From Enterococcus faecalis_A (GTDB lineage Bacteria; Bacillota; Bacilli; Lactobacillales; Enterococcaceae), in assembly GCA_051295955.1 (NCBI GenBank), contig JBPDWA010000002.1:124001-188000 (forward strand): a stretch of 64,000 bases of DNA, written 5' to 3'. The notes under the pieces were generated by a model. It was not told the origin of the DNA. It saw nothing but the letters and a program-made list of their open reading frames with translations, and searched no databases. Position 1 is the first letter of the stretch, and every line of letters begins with the position of its first letter. The position numbers and the translations under genes were made by a program. Of the stretch, positions 1 to 9,030 are shown piece by piece.

Positions 1-17
1 ATTCTAAAAGGGTGCCA

Positions 18-26
18 TGATATACT
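18..26 (+). promoter_or_regulatory. Extended -10 promoter element upstream of prfC
   Basis: The sequence TGATATACT is an extended -10 (TGn followed by TATACT). Any -35 would lie near or beyond the window edge. It would give prfC a leader of about 120 nt. That leader contains a second AGGAGG at about 100-105 with no ATG after it. Confidence 0.45.
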
Positions 27-153
27 AACAAAGGCTAACTAGGACTGGCTTCAGTGAAGGGCAGGGCTTTGAGCAGGAAGCGTTCTACGGATTTTCTAGG
101 AGGATAACAAGAAATATTTTTAATAAATTTAGACCGATAGTAAGGAGAAAACT

Positions 154-1728
154 ATGAGCATCAATCAAAAAACGGCCGTTGATAGCCGGCGTACATTCGC
201 TATTATCTCTCACCCGGATGCTGGGAAAACAACCATTACCGAACAACTTTTGTTGTTTGGCGGCGCAATTCGCCAAGCCGGTACAGTAAAAGGCAAGAAA
301 ACTGGTAATTTCGCAAAATCCGACTGGATGGAAATTGAAAAACAACGGGGGATTTCAGTTACCAGTTCTGTTATGCAATTTGATTATCAAGATAAACGTA
401 TAAATATTTTGGATACACCTGGGCATGAAGACTTTTCAGAAGATACTTACCGGACGTTGATGGCTGTTGACAGCGCTGTGATGGTGATTGATAGTGCTAA
501 AGGGATTGAAGCCCAAACGAAAAAGCTTTTCCAAGTAGTGAAAAAAAGAGGCATCCCTATTTTTACGTTTATTAATAAATTAGACCGTGATGGTCGTGAA
601 CCTTTGGAATTATTGGAAGAGTTGGAAGAATTATTAGCGATTGAATCTTATCCCATGAATTGGCCTATTGGAATGGGGAAAGGTTTGGCAGGCTTGTACG
701 ACATTTACAATCAACGTGTAGAAGTCTACCGTCCGGAAACCAATAATGGCGAGCGATTCATCCCATTAGTTGACGGCGACATTCCTACAGATGCGCCGCT
801 TCACAGTAATAGTGTTTATCAACAAGTTTTAGAGGATGTGGAACTATTAGTAGAAGCAGGGGACGAATTTGATCCTGAAAAAATTGCACGAGGCGACCAA
901 ACACCGGTTTTCTTCGGTTCTGCATTAACAAATTTTGGTGTTCAGACTTTTTTAGAAACCTTTTTACAATTTGCGCCAGCTCCTCATGCTCATAAAACAC
1001 AAGATGGAACGGCCATCAGTCCGTATGAAAAAGAATTTTCAGGCTTTGTCTTCAAGATTCAAGCTAATATGAATCCGGCACATCGAGACCGAATTGCTTT
1101 TGTCCGAATTTGTTCCGGGGTTTTTGAACGCGGCATGGATATTATTTTGGGTAGAACTGGGAAAAAAGTCAAATTGAGTAATGTTACGCAATTTATGGCA
1201 GATGCTCGAGAAAATGTCGAAGAGGCAGTGGCTGGCGATATTATTGGTATTTACGATACTGGCAATTATCAAATTGGTGATACGCTGTACGAAGGAAAAT
1301 TAAAGGTTCAATATGAAGAACTGCCATCGTTTACGCCAGAATTATTTATGAAAGTAACTGCCAAAAATGTGATGAAACAAAAATCCTTCCATAAAGGTAT
1401 TTATCAATTAGTCCAAGAAGGAGCTATTCAGCTTTATAAAACCTATTTAACGGATGAGTACATTATTGGCGCAGTCGGTCAGTTGCAATTTGAAGTTTTC
1501 CAATATCGGATGATGAATGAGTACAATGCTGAAGTGGTAATGACGCCGATGGGATCTAAAATAGCTCGTTGGATTAAGCCGGAAGACTTAGATGAACGTA
1601 TGAGCTCCAGCCGCAATATTTTAGCCCGCGATCGTTTTGACCAACCGCTATTCTTGTTTGAAAATGAATTTGCCATGCGCTGGTTCGCTGACAAATATCC
1701 AGATGTTGAATTGACAAGCTTAATGTAA
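154..1728 (+). CDS. prfC: Peptide chain release factor 3 (RF3)
   Basis: RF3 is a cytoplasmic translational GTPase that recycles RF1 and RF2 from the ribosome after peptide release. The 524-aa product has the usual family length. The G1 loop (SHPDAGKTT, about residues 20-28), the DTPGHEDF motif and NKLDRDG are all visible, followed by EF-Tu-like domain 2 and the RF3 C-terminal domain. The ATG follows AAGGAGAAAAC. The gene appears monocistronic: it is followed by a long non-coding region holding intergenic repeats. Nothing is missing from the protein. Confidence 0.97.
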   Translation: MSINQKTAVDSRRTFAIISHPDAGKTTITEQLLLFGGAIRQAGTVKGKKTGNFAKSDWMEIEKQRGISVTSSVMQFDYQDKRINILDTPGHEDFSEDTYRTLMAVDSAVMVIDSAKGIEAQTKKLFQVVKKRGIPIFTFINKLDRDGREPLELLEELEELLAIESYPMNWPIGMGKGLAGLYDIYNQRVEVYRPETNNGERFIPLVDGDIPTDAPLHSNSVYQQVLEDVELLVEAGDEFDPEKIARGDQTPVFFGSALTNFGVQTFLETFLQFAPAPHAHKTQDGTAISPYEKEFSGFVFKIQANMNPAHRDRIAFVRICSGVFERGMDIILGRTGKKVKLSNVTQFMADARENVEEAVAGDIIGIYDTGNYQIGDTLYEGKLKVQYEELPSFTPELFMKVTAKNVMKQKSFHKGIYQLVQEGAIQLYKTYLTDEYIIGAVGQLQFEVFQYRMMNEYNAEVVMTPMGSKIARWIKPEDLDERMSSSRNILARDRFDQPLFLFENEFAMRWFADKYPDVELTSLM

Positions 1729-1769
1729 AAGATGTTTAACTTCATTCGCAGTATCGATCGCCACAAATA

Positions 1770-1817
1770 AGAGGTTGAGCCAGCAGTCGATAAGGTTTGA
1801 GCAATTGGAGGAAAAGA
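1770..1817 (+). repeat. 48-bp direct repeat, copy 1 (module A of a 3'-UTR repeat)
   Basis: This 48-bp segment is identical to 1892-1939, 122 bp further on. It begins 41 bp after the prfC stop. Diverged copies of the module lie downstream of clpP on the minus strand (62895-62939 and 63022-63060), in the same orientation relative to their gene. Confidence 0.9.
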
Positions 1818-1885
1818 CACACAATGGGCTGTTTCCATTGAGTGGATTTTGTGAAATTGCCGAAGAACCTGACTGCTGGTCACCA
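1818..1885 (+). repeat. Module B of the 3'-UTR repeat: imperfect hairpin then GCCGAAGAACCTGAC
   Basis: After module A comes an imperfect stem (ACACAATGG paired with CCATTGAGT), then GGATTTTGTGAAATT and GCCGAAGAACCTGACTGCTGGTCAC. The matching block near clpP reads, on its coding strand, as a perfect stem plus GCCGAAGAACCTGACTACTG. The shared modules show one repeat family rather than chance similarity. Confidence 0.8.
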
Positions 1886-1891
1886 TTTAAG

Positions 1892-1939
1892 AGAGGTTGA
1901 GCCAGCAGTCGATAAGGTTTGAGCAATTGGAGGAAAAGA
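1892..1939 (+). repeat. 48-bp direct repeat, copy 2 (module A)
   Basis: An exact copy of 1770-1817. It is followed by a degenerate module B (GGCCAAGAATCTGAGA at 1974-1989) and by AGTGGCTGAGACA at about 2015-2027. The last block corresponds to AGTGGCTGGGAC, one arm of the hairpin that closes the clpP-side repeat. Confidence 0.9.
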
Positions 1940-2029
1940 TGGCTAATCTGCTTTTTATAGTGAATGGTGAAATTGGCCAAGAATCTGAGATTTGACTATT
2001 ATTTCTTCGTAAAAAGTGGCTGAGACAGA

Positions 2030-2447
2030 TTATTTTATATGTTTATTAATGAATATATTCTCCAAGCCTGATAGGGGTTTTAAAAGCAAACGAATGCTGT
2101 GAGTGTAACGCAGGAAATTGACGGACACTGGAATATATTGCGTGAAATATAAAGGAATTATTGACAGCTCACCCGTTGTTGCAGTTATATATAAGCCTGT
2201 AGAAGTGGCATCGCCGATTGTTGGAAAAACTTTATGAAGAAAAAATACTTTCTATTACACAATTGCGATCAACTATGATTTCCTTCGCTGGTACTTGATT
2301 TTGAGGAGCTATAAAGCAGTGGTTATCTGTATAAAAACTTAGCATCTCCAGTTATTTCTGCTTATATAGCTCATATTTTTATTCCTCAATAGCATTCGTA
2401 AGGTTCCTTAGAAAGAAATAAGTCTACGATCAGAAAATTTCTCCCAA
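2030..2447. other. Non-coding stretch between prfC and the DUF1827 gene
   Basis: About 420 bp with no open frame carrying a ribosome binding site and no recognisable decayed gene. It lies between the repeat array and a terminator. I see no further structure in it. Confidence 0.6.
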
Positions 2448-2496
2448 AAAAAGAAGCTAACAAAGTAGAGCACAGATACTTTGTTAGCTTCTTTTT
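2448..2496. terminator. Bidirectional terminator
   Basis: A perfect long stem pairs AAAAAGAAGCTAACAAAGTA with TACTTTGTTAGCTTCTTTTT around a short loop, with T-runs available on both strands. It overlaps the stop codon of the minus-strand gene at 2495-2809 and can also end prfC transcription. Confidence 0.9.
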
Positions 2497-2809
2497 ATAA
2501 TGGGGCTAAGGTGGCTTTTAAGGGGATGGAAACTTCGGTTGCATCTTTTAGCTTGATTAGTGAAATTTCTTCTTTGTTATAAGCATCTTTAGGAAGCCGT
2601 TTTATTAGCTTTGCGACGATTTCGTTAATTTCAGTTTTACGAACGGCGCGTTTTTTATTGATGATTAGGATTTCGACGTGCTGGGTGGCTTCTGAATAAA
2701 CAACCGTAGTGTTGCCGGCAGAGTAAACCTTTACAAAATAAGCATCTGTGTTTTCCAATTGTTTATTGACCAGCTGCTTGTAACTGTTGGTTACGTTTAC
2801 TAATTTCAT
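2495..2809 (-). CDS. DUF1827 family protein
   Basis: A 104-aa cytoplasmic protein of unknown function. The N-terminus (MKLVNVTNSYKQLV) and the central SAGNTTVVYSEA and EILIINKKR segments fit the small DUF1827 family of Lactobacillales, whose members often sit beside clpE, as here. The ATG at 2809 was chosen because GAGGTGA lies seven bases upstream; an in-frame GTG at 2818 is inside that ribosome binding site. There is no signal peptide or membrane segment. The stop codon lies in the terminator stem. Family assignment is from memory of the motif; function is unknown. Confidence 0.8.
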   Translation of the reverse strand: MKLVNVTNSYKQLVNKQLENTDAYFVKVYSAGNTTVVYSEATQHVEILIINKKRAVRKTEINEIVAKLIKRLPKDAYNKEEISLIKLKDATEVSIPLKATLAPL

Positions 2810-2959
2810 AGCTATCACCTCATTTTTTTATAAATTTTAAAAGTGCAGTGTTTTCTATATAATATAAATAAAAGCAACGATGAAACTTGTCTTTTTCCTT
2901 CCTATTTATATTATAATTTTTTTTAAGGAAAATAAAAAGTACAATGCCTGAAAAACATA

Positions 2960-3003
2960 AAAAAAACATACATGAGCTGAAAGTAAAGTACCTTTCAGCT
3001 CAT
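2960..3003 (-). terminator. Terminator of clpE
   Basis: ATGAGCTGAAAG pairs perfectly with CTTTCAGCTCAT (12 bp). On the minus strand the stem is followed by a run of T (complement of the A-run at about 2959-2967). It lies 37 bp past the clpE stop. Confidence 0.85.
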
Positions 3004-3039
3004 CGTTGAGTGATTTAAGTTTACCTAACATTTGTAGGT

Positions 3040-5292
3040 TTACTCTGAATCAGATGTTGTTTCTGCTGGTGCTGATTCCGTTGGTTTAACGCCAGTTATA
3101 ATGATTTTTCCATCATCATCTAACTTAGCAGTTAGTTGATGTTCTTCTGGATGGTCCAAGTAATACTCGGCAATGCCGTCTTCAATTTGTTCTTGAATCG
3201 TTCGCCGTAAAGGCCGAGCACCCATGGCTGGGTCGTATCCTAAGTCAACTAATTTTTCTTTGACCTCATTTTGCACTTCAATATGAAGCTTTTGCCGCAT
3301 TAATAAATCATTTACTTCATTCAGCATAAGGTTGACGATGTTCAATAAGTTTTCTTTGCTTAATGCTTTAAACTCAATGATGTCATCAAAACGGTTGAGA
3401 AATTCAGGGGTAAAGAAGTTATTTAATTGACCTAAAATCGATTTTGTCAAGCCGGCTCGTGCAGCACCGAAACCGACATTTGCTTCTACTTTACCGGATC
3501 CGGCATTGCTGGTCATAATGATTATCGTGTCTTTAAAGCTGACCGTACGACCTTGTGCATCAGTCAAGCGGCCGTCATCCAATATTTGCAAGAACATATG
3601 CAAAACATCGGGATGCGCTTTTTCAACTTCATCAAGTAAGATTAAACTGTAGGGATTGCGTCGCACTTTCTCCGTCAGTTGGCCGGCTTCTTCATAACCC
3701 ACATAGCCTGGAGGAGAACCAATCAATTTAGACACACTGTGTTTTTCCATGTATTCGCTCATATCAAATCGGATCATAGCATCTTGAGAGCCGAATAATT
3801 CATAAGCTAGCTGTTTGGCCAATTCCGTTTTGCCGACACCAGTAGGGCCGACAAATAAGAAAGAACCAATAGGGCGGTTTTGTTTGCCCAGGCCTACGCG
3901 ATTGCGGCGGATTGCTTTAGCTACTTTGTCTACAGCTTCGTCTTGTCCTATGACATGCTTCTTCAAATCGATAGCTAGATTCTTCAATTGAGACTGCTCT
4001 TTTTCTTTTAAGTCACCAACAGGGATGCCGGTTTGTTGTTCAACTATGGTTTCAATATTTTTTTCAGTGATGACTGGTGTTTTTTCATCGCTGATCTGTT
4101 TTTCTTTCATCGCTTGCAATTTATTAATTTGGTCACGATAATAAGCAGCTTTTTCAAAATCTTCTTCCGCAGAAGCTTGTTGTTTTTGTTGTTCCGCTTC
4201 TGCTAATTTTTTATCAATTGTTTTTGGATCGACTAATTGAATTGTTAAATTCATTTTTGAACCGGATTCGTCCAATAAGTCAATGGCTTTGTCCGGTAAA
4301 AAGCGATCTTGAATGTAACGATTGGATAGCGTAGCTGCTGCTTTGACAGCTTCATCTGTATATTTAACGTGATGATAGTCTTCGTAGCGTTTTTGCAATC
4401 CCTTTAAGATTTCGATAGTTTCGGCTACCGTTGGTTCATCAACTCGAACTGGCTGCATCCGACGTTCCAAAGCCGCATCTTTTTCAATTATGCGGTATTC
4501 ATTTAACGTTGTAGCACCTACCATTTGAAGTTCGCCTCTGGCTAGAGCTGGTTTTAAAATATTACCGGCGTCCATATTGCCGTCACCGGCAGAGCCTGCC
4601 CCTACAATTTCGTGTACTTCATCAATGAACAAAATAATATTTTCTGCTTGAGAGATCTCTTCAATCAATTTTTGCATTCTTTCCTCGAATTGGCCACGAA
4701 TGCCGGTTCCTTGAACTAAAGAAACGACATCTAAACGAATAACTTCTTTATCCAATAATTTTTGGGGAACATCGCCATCGACAATCTTTTGTGCGAGGCC
4801 TTCAACCACAGCAGTTTTACCGACACCAGGTTCACCGATCAAAACAGGATTGTTTTTAGTCCGTCGATTTAATATTTCAATAACACGCTTAATCTCTTCA
4901 TCGCGCCCTACTACAGGATCGACACTTCCTTGGCGTGCAGCTTCGGTGATATTAAACCCATATTCTCCCAAAAGACCGCTGCTTTGGCCTGCACGTCCTC
5001 TAGGCGGTTGACCACCATTAAAGCCAGCGCCATCTCCAAATTGAGTAGGGGGCGTTTGTTGTTCGTAAGGACCGCCTTGTTGTTGCATTTGACGTGAAAG
5101 AGAACGATATAAATCGTCAAGACTTCCGAAGCCAAATGGATCTTGTGGTCCCATATTCTGCATACTGTTGTTAGCTTGATTTTTTAATTTTTGATAGCAG
5201 CTTTGGCAATAATCTAATTGTTTGCGCTGTCCATTAACATTTGCGTATAAATGAATGGTTGCTTCATTTTGCTGACAGTTTTGACATAACAT
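3040..5292 (-). CDS. clpE: ATP-dependent Clp protease ATP-binding subunit ClpE
   Basis: ClpE is a HSP100/Clp AAA+ unfoldase that feeds proteins to ClpP under heat and protein-damage stress. The 750-aa product starts with a ClpE-type zinc finger (two CxxC pairs, MLCQNC and YCQSC). It continues with AAA module 1 (Walker A GEPGVGKT), a UVR coiled segment (FEKAAYYRDQINKL) and AAA module 2 (GPTGVGKT). A V-G-F tripeptide may be the ClpP-docking loop. I chose ATG 5292 because it places the first Cys pair at the normal position; an in-frame GTG lies 12 bp upstream. A CtsR box sits in the promoter, and clpP at the far end of the window carries one too. Confidence 0.96.
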   Translation of the reverse strand: MLCQNCQQNEATIHLYANVNGQRKQLDYCQSCYQKLKNQANNSMQNMGPQDPFGFGSLDDLYRSLSRQMQQQGGPYEQQTPPTQFGDGAGFNGGQPPRGRAGQSSGLLGEYGFNITEAARQGSVDPVVGRDEEIKRVIEILNRRTKNNPVLIGEPGVGKTAVVEGLAQKIVDGDVPQKLLDKEVIRLDVVSLVQGTGIRGQFEERMQKLIEEISQAENIILFIDEVHEIVGAGSAGDGNMDAGNILKPALARGELQMVGATTLNEYRIIEKDAALERRMQPVRVDEPTVAETIEILKGLQKRYEDYHHVKYTDEAVKAAATLSNRYIQDRFLPDKAIDLLDESGSKMNLTIQLVDPKTIDKKLAEAEQQKQQASAEEDFEKAAYYRDQINKLQAMKEKQISDEKTPVITEKNIETIVEQQTGIPVGDLKEKEQSQLKNLAIDLKKHVIGQDEAVDKVAKAIRRNRVGLGKQNRPIGSFLFVGPTGVGKTELAKQLAYELFGSQDAMIRFDMSEYMEKHSVSKLIGSPPGYVGYEEAGQLTEKVRRNPYSLILLDEVEKAHPDVLHMFLQILDDGRLTDAQGRTVSFKDTIIIMTSNAGSGKVEANVGFGAARAGLTKSILGQLNNFFTPEFLNRFDDIIEFKALSKENLLNIVNLMLNEVNDLLMRQKLHIEVQNEVKEKLVDLGYDPAMGARPLRRTIQEQIEDGIAEYYLDHPEEHQLTAKLDDDGKIIITGVKPTESAPAETTSDSE

Positions 5293-5365
5293 GAACTGGC
5301 ACACATCCTTTCATTTGTGAGGCTGGCAAGCAGTTTGCTGCCTTAATTAGAATGGTCAAATCTCG

Positions 5366-5383
5366 CTTGACCATTTTTGACCT
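5366..5383 (-). promoter_or_regulatory. CtsR operator of clpE
   Basis: On the minus strand the sequence reads AGGTCAAAAATGGTCAAG. This is two direct heptads matching the CtsR consensus (GGTCAAA NAN GGTCAAA). A third, inverted GGTCAAAT lies just beside it at 5354-5361. The box sits immediately downstream of the -10, where a repressor would block initiation. Confidence 0.9.
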
Positions 5384-5391
5384 TTGAGAAT

Positions 5392-5419
5392 ATTATAGCA
5401 TTTTTTTCTAGAGAATCAA
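5392..5419 (-). promoter_or_regulatory. Sigma-A promoter of clpE
   Basis: The -35 is TTGATT (5414-5419 complement) and the -10 is TATAAT (5392-5397 complement), with 16-bp spacing. The CtsR box follows directly. Confidence 0.8.
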
Positions 5420-5451
5420 ATATTTACTCTTTTTTTATAAGTAAAATTCGT

Positions 5452-5457
5452 TATAAT
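5452..5457 (+). promoter_or_regulatory. Possible -10 for the small gene at 5528
   Basis: A TATAAT lies 70 bp before the small gene, divergent from the clpE promoter. No good -35 is seen at normal spacing. Confidence 0.4.
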
Positions 5458-5527
5458 TGAAAAGACAATGATCCTTTTTTCACTTACACTAAACAAAACC
5501 GTATTTTTAAAGGAAGTGAGCAGTACA

Positions 5528-5728
5528 ATGTACGAGAATCCATTTATTTCAAAAATTGAAGAATTAAAGCAAGGTGCAATTGAAGAGTTGGTGGTTGAAG
5601 TGGCAGATTTTTTCCTATTTCGGGAAGCTTGGCTACAATTACCAGACCGTATGGATATTAAAGGAGAAGCCGGTTTGAATGGTAAAATTATTTATCGTTA
5701 TGTGAAAAAAGACGACAAACAATCATGA
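5528..5728 (+). CDS. Small acidic hypothetical protein
   Basis: A 66-aa protein (begins MYENPFISKIEELKQG) of unknown function. The ATG at 5528 follows AGGAAGTG at good spacing. The in-frame ATG at 5468 has no ribosome binding site and would add a non-conserved-looking leader. No membrane segment or known motif is visible. It lies between divergent clpE and ptsH. The good Shine-Dalgarno sequence and its position support it being real. Confidence 0.7.
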   Translation: MYENPFISKIEELKQGAIEELVVEVADFFLFREAWLQLPDRMDIKGEAGLNGKIIYRYVKKDDKQS

Positions 5729-5884
5729 TCATCGCTAATTTTGAGCGAAAAGTGTTGTATAAGACGCAAAAAAATGGTAATCTTAAACACTGAAAGGGTC
5801 TTTTTTTGGTGCCCATCATTGAGGTGTACTAAGAAAGGAAAACCCTAACATAAAACTACTTAATTACGAAGGAGACCGATTTAT

Positions 5885-6151
5885 ATGGAAAAGAAAGATT
5901 TTCACATCGTAGCAGAAACAGGAATTCACGCTCGTCCAGCTACATTGTTAGTACAAACAGCAAGCAAATTCACCTCAGATATTAACTTGGAATACAAAGG
6001 AAAATCTGTAAACCTTAAATCAATTATGGGTGTTATGTCTCTAGGCGTTGGACAAGGTTCTGATGTTACTATCACTGCAGAAGGTGCAGATGAAACAGAA
6101 GCAATGGCAGCAATTGTTGAAACAATGAAAAAAGAAGGATTGTCTGAATAA
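5885..6151 (+). CDS. ptsH: Phosphocarrier protein HPr
   Basis: HPr relays phosphate from enzyme I to the sugar-specific EIIA domains of the PTS. In Gram-positives it also acts as the CcpA corepressor when phosphorylated on serine. The 88-aa protein has His15 in GIHARPA and the regulatory Ser46 in KSIMGVM, both at canonical positions. The ATG follows GAAGGAG. Its TAA overlaps the ptsI ATG by one base (TAATG), so the two are translationally coupled. Confidence 0.98.
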   Translation: MEKKDFHIVAETGIHARPATLLVQTASKFTSDINLEYKGKSVNLKSIMGVMSLGVGQGSDVTITAEGADETEAMAAIVETMKKEGLSE

Positions 6152-7878
6152 TGTCTGAAATGCTAAAAGGGATCGCCGCAAGTGACGGCGTTGCTGTCGC
6201 TAAAGCATACCTGCTAGTTCAGCCTGATTTGACTTTCAACAAAACTTCAGTAGAAGATGTTCAAGCTGAAGAAGCTCGCTTAGATGATGCTTTGGCAAAA
6301 TCTACCGAAGAGTTGCAAGCCATCCGTGAAAAAGCAGCTAAAAGCCTTGGTGAAGCAGAAGCGCAAGTATTTGATGCCCATTTAATGGTTCTATCTGATC
6401 CAGAAATGATTGGTCAAATCAAACAAAATATTCAAGCGAATAAAGTAAATGCCGAAGCGGCTTTAAAAGAAGTTACTGATATGTATATCGGTATGTTTGA
6501 AGCGATGGATGATAATGCGTACATGCAAGAGCGTGCCGCAGACATACGTGACGTGGCTAAACGTATTTTGGCACATTTATTAGGTGTAATGCTGCCAAAT
6601 CCTTCAATGATTAATGAAGAAGTTGTGGTAGTCGCTCATGACTTAACTCCAAGTGATACCGCTCAATTAGATCGTACTTATGTTAAAGCATTTGTTACAG
6701 ATATTGGTGGTCGTACCTCTCACTCAGCAATCATGGCTCGTTCGTTAGAAATTCCTGCCATTGTGGGAACTAAGGAAATCACTGGGAAAGTTAAAGCTGG
6801 CGACATGTTAGCAGTTAACGGAATCGAAGGCGATGTCATCGTAAATCCGTCTGACGCTGAAAAAGCCGATTTTCAAGCGAAAGGTCAAGCTTATGCGGAT
6901 CAAAAAGCAGAATGGGATAAACTAAAAAATGCACAAACAGTAACTGCTGACGGCAAACATGTCGAATTAGCCGCCAACATCGGGACACCGAAAGATTTAG
7001 AAGGCGTCCACAAAAATGGGGGCGAAGCAGTTGGTTTATACCGGACAGAATTCTTATACATGGATTCTTCTGATTTTCCAACAGAAGAAGATCAGTATGA
7101 AGCATATAAAGCAGTACTTGAAGGAATGAACGGCAAACCAGTTGTGGTTCGGACCATGGATATTGGCGGGGACAAAGAGTTACCTTACTTAACTTTGCCA
7201 CATGAAATGAACCCATTCCTAGGTTATCGAGCATTACGGATCAGCCTATCTGAATTAGGAGACGGTATGTTCCGCACACAAATGCGTGCGTTACTACGTG
7301 CTTCTGTTCATGGAAACTTACGAATCATGTTCCCAATGGTCGCTACTTTGAAAGAATTCAGAGCAGCAAAAGCCATTTTTGAAGAAGAAAAGCAAAAATT
7401 AGTTAACGAAGGTACTGAAGTTTCAAATACGATCCAAGTTGGGATTATGATTGAAATTCCAGCAGCAGCTGTTTTAGCAGATAAGTTTGCTAAAGAAGTG
7501 GACTTCTTCAGTGTTGGAACCAACGACTTGATTCAATATACCATGGCTGCTGACCGTATGAATGAACGTGTATCATACCTTTACCAACCATACAACCCAT
7601 CAATTTTACGTTTAATCAAACATGTTATTGATTCAGCGCATGCTGAAGGCAAATGGGCTGGTATGTGTGGCGAAATGGCCGGCGATCAAACGGCAGTGCC
7701 ATTACTATTAGGTATGGGCTTGGATGAGTTCTCAATGAGTGCGACATCTATTCTAAAAACACGTAGCTTAATGAAACGTTTAGACACAACTAAAATGGCT
7801 GAACTTGCTGATCGTGCCTTGAAAGAATGCGACACGATGGAAGAAGTCGTAGCCTTAGTTGAAGAATACACGAACTAA
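6151..7878 (+). CDS. ptsI: PTS enzyme I (phosphoenolpyruvate-protein phosphotransferase)
   Basis: Enzyme I takes phosphate from PEP and passes it to HPr His15. The 575-aa product has the family length: an N-terminal HPr-binding and phosphohistidine region with active-site His191 in GGRTSHSAIMAR, then a C-terminal PEP-binding barrel (VRTMDIGGDKELPY; SVGTNDLIQYTMA; GMCGEMAGD). It is cytoplasmic and in operon with ptsH. Among its clients here would be the fructose permease FruA. A strong terminator follows. Confidence 0.98.
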   Translation: MSEMLKGIAASDGVAVAKAYLLVQPDLTFNKTSVEDVQAEEARLDDALAKSTEELQAIREKAAKSLGEAEAQVFDAHLMVLSDPEMIGQIKQNIQANKVNAEAALKEVTDMYIGMFEAMDDNAYMQERAADIRDVAKRILAHLLGVMLPNPSMINEEVVVVAHDLTPSDTAQLDRTYVKAFVTDIGGRTSHSAIMARSLEIPAIVGTKEITGKVKAGDMLAVNGIEGDVIVNPSDAEKADFQAKGQAYADQKAEWDKLKNAQTVTADGKHVELAANIGTPKDLEGVHKNGGEAVGLYRTEFLYMDSSDFPTEEDQYEAYKAVLEGMNGKPVVVRTMDIGGDKELPYLTLPHEMNPFLGYRALRISLSELGDGMFRTQMRALLRASVHGNLRIMFPMVATLKEFRAAKAIFEEEKQKLVNEGTEVSNTIQVGIMIEIPAAAVLADKFAKEVDFFSVGTNDLIQYTMAADRMNERVSYLYQPYNPSILRLIKHVIDSAHAEGKWAGMCGEMAGDQTAVPLLLGMGLDEFSMSATSILKTRSLMKRLDTTKMAELADRALKECDTMEEVVALVEEYTN

Positions 7879-7915
7879 TCATTAGGAATATAAAAAAGTT
7901 TATTTAATATGAAGT

Positions 7916-7953
7916 AAATCCGTCCAATTAGTAGTTATTGGACGGATTTTTTT
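7916..7953 (+). terminator. Terminator of ptsHI
   Basis: AAATCCGTCCAAT pairs with ATTGGACGGATTT and is followed by a T-run. Confidence 0.93.
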
Positions 7954-8031
7954 GAATAAAAAGCTGGAAGGTTGGAATTAGAGCCCGCTAGTTTAAAAAG
8001 GAAAAAATTTTGAATTATTTAAAAATATGGT

Positions 8032-8512
8032 GTGACAATTAGGAACACAAGAATAGTTGATCAAGGAAAAAATGAAAAAATATCTGTTTTCCTTCTGGTC
8101 ATTGGTAAGGAGAAAGGGCTGCTCTTTTTATCGGTTACGTTAGTTTATACGTGGACTTATAGTTTGTTTAAAAGAGAGCGTCTATCTATCGTGGTTCTGT
8201 TATTAGGTATAAATTTATTTTTTAGCTTAGCTTCTTTAGTTGTACAACCGAGGAAAAGTGTATTTGCATTATGTAGATATGGTTTGCAACTAAATAATGA
8301 AGAAATTTTATATGCTGGTAGTACTTCTGCAGGAGTTAAGAAAGGTTGTTCTTAAGGATCGTTGTTCGTTCGAATCATCAATTTCTTTATCAATCATATT
8401 TACTCATAAAAAGAAAAAAACTATTGAGAAAGTTCAGTTGTTTATTTCATCTGTCCTGACTAGCAATAAGAAAAGCATGAACGAAGCAAAATTTGAAGTT
8501 CCCTTAGATTAG
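8032..8512 (+). pseudogene. Probable broken small membrane protein gene
   Basis: Two overlapping frames (GTG 8032 to 8355, and 8297 to 8512) read like the halves of one protein joined by a frameshift near 8290-8350. The first half has two hydrophobic segments (around SVTLVYTWTYSLF and IVVLLLGINLFFSLASLVV). The second half is basic and polar. Neither start has a convincing ribosome binding site. No family could be named, and an alternative is two chance frames in A/T-rich DNA. Confidence 0.35.
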
Positions 8513-8960
8513 ACTGAAAAGTGATGCCTCATTAAAATAAAATAGATAGCCAAAAATGTAATACAATATTTAAGCCAAAGGTGTTTTTCCTTTGGCTTTA
8601 TTAGTTGCTAATAGTTGCTTCACATCTCCTGAAATTTTTTTTATAATGGTATGGAGTGGGTAAGAATATAGTATTTCTTTTCGTAAAAACAAAATAAAAT
8701 TATAAAAGCTACTAATCTAACCTAATTTAGCGAGAAGAGTGAAAAAAACTTATATAAATAAGCCCATAAAGCAACTTGTATTCGGCGAATTATCAACTGA
8801 ATTGAAAACAATTAGTCAATAATAAACAGTATTTTTGGAGAGAATGAGTGCTGACTTTTTTAAGTAAAAAGAGTAATTATTAGAAACAACAGCAAAAGAA
8901 CTCTAACATTTATTTTTCTTTATTCCATGCCACCATAAATATTTACATTTTACAAGTGAT
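8513..8960. other. Non-coding stretch upstream of tig
   Basis: A/T-rich DNA without a credible gene. It holds one perfect 9-bp hairpin (AAGCCAAAG / CTTTGGCTT, 8572-8598) with a weak T-rich tail, which may end the transcript of the broken locus before it. A tig promoter should lie near 8960-8990 but is not clear enough to call. Confidence 0.5.
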
Positions 8961-9030
8961 AGTGTACTATTTAAAGGTATGCATAATATAGTTTGATGTA
9001 TAAAATAAAAAGTTATTCGGAGGGAAACAA

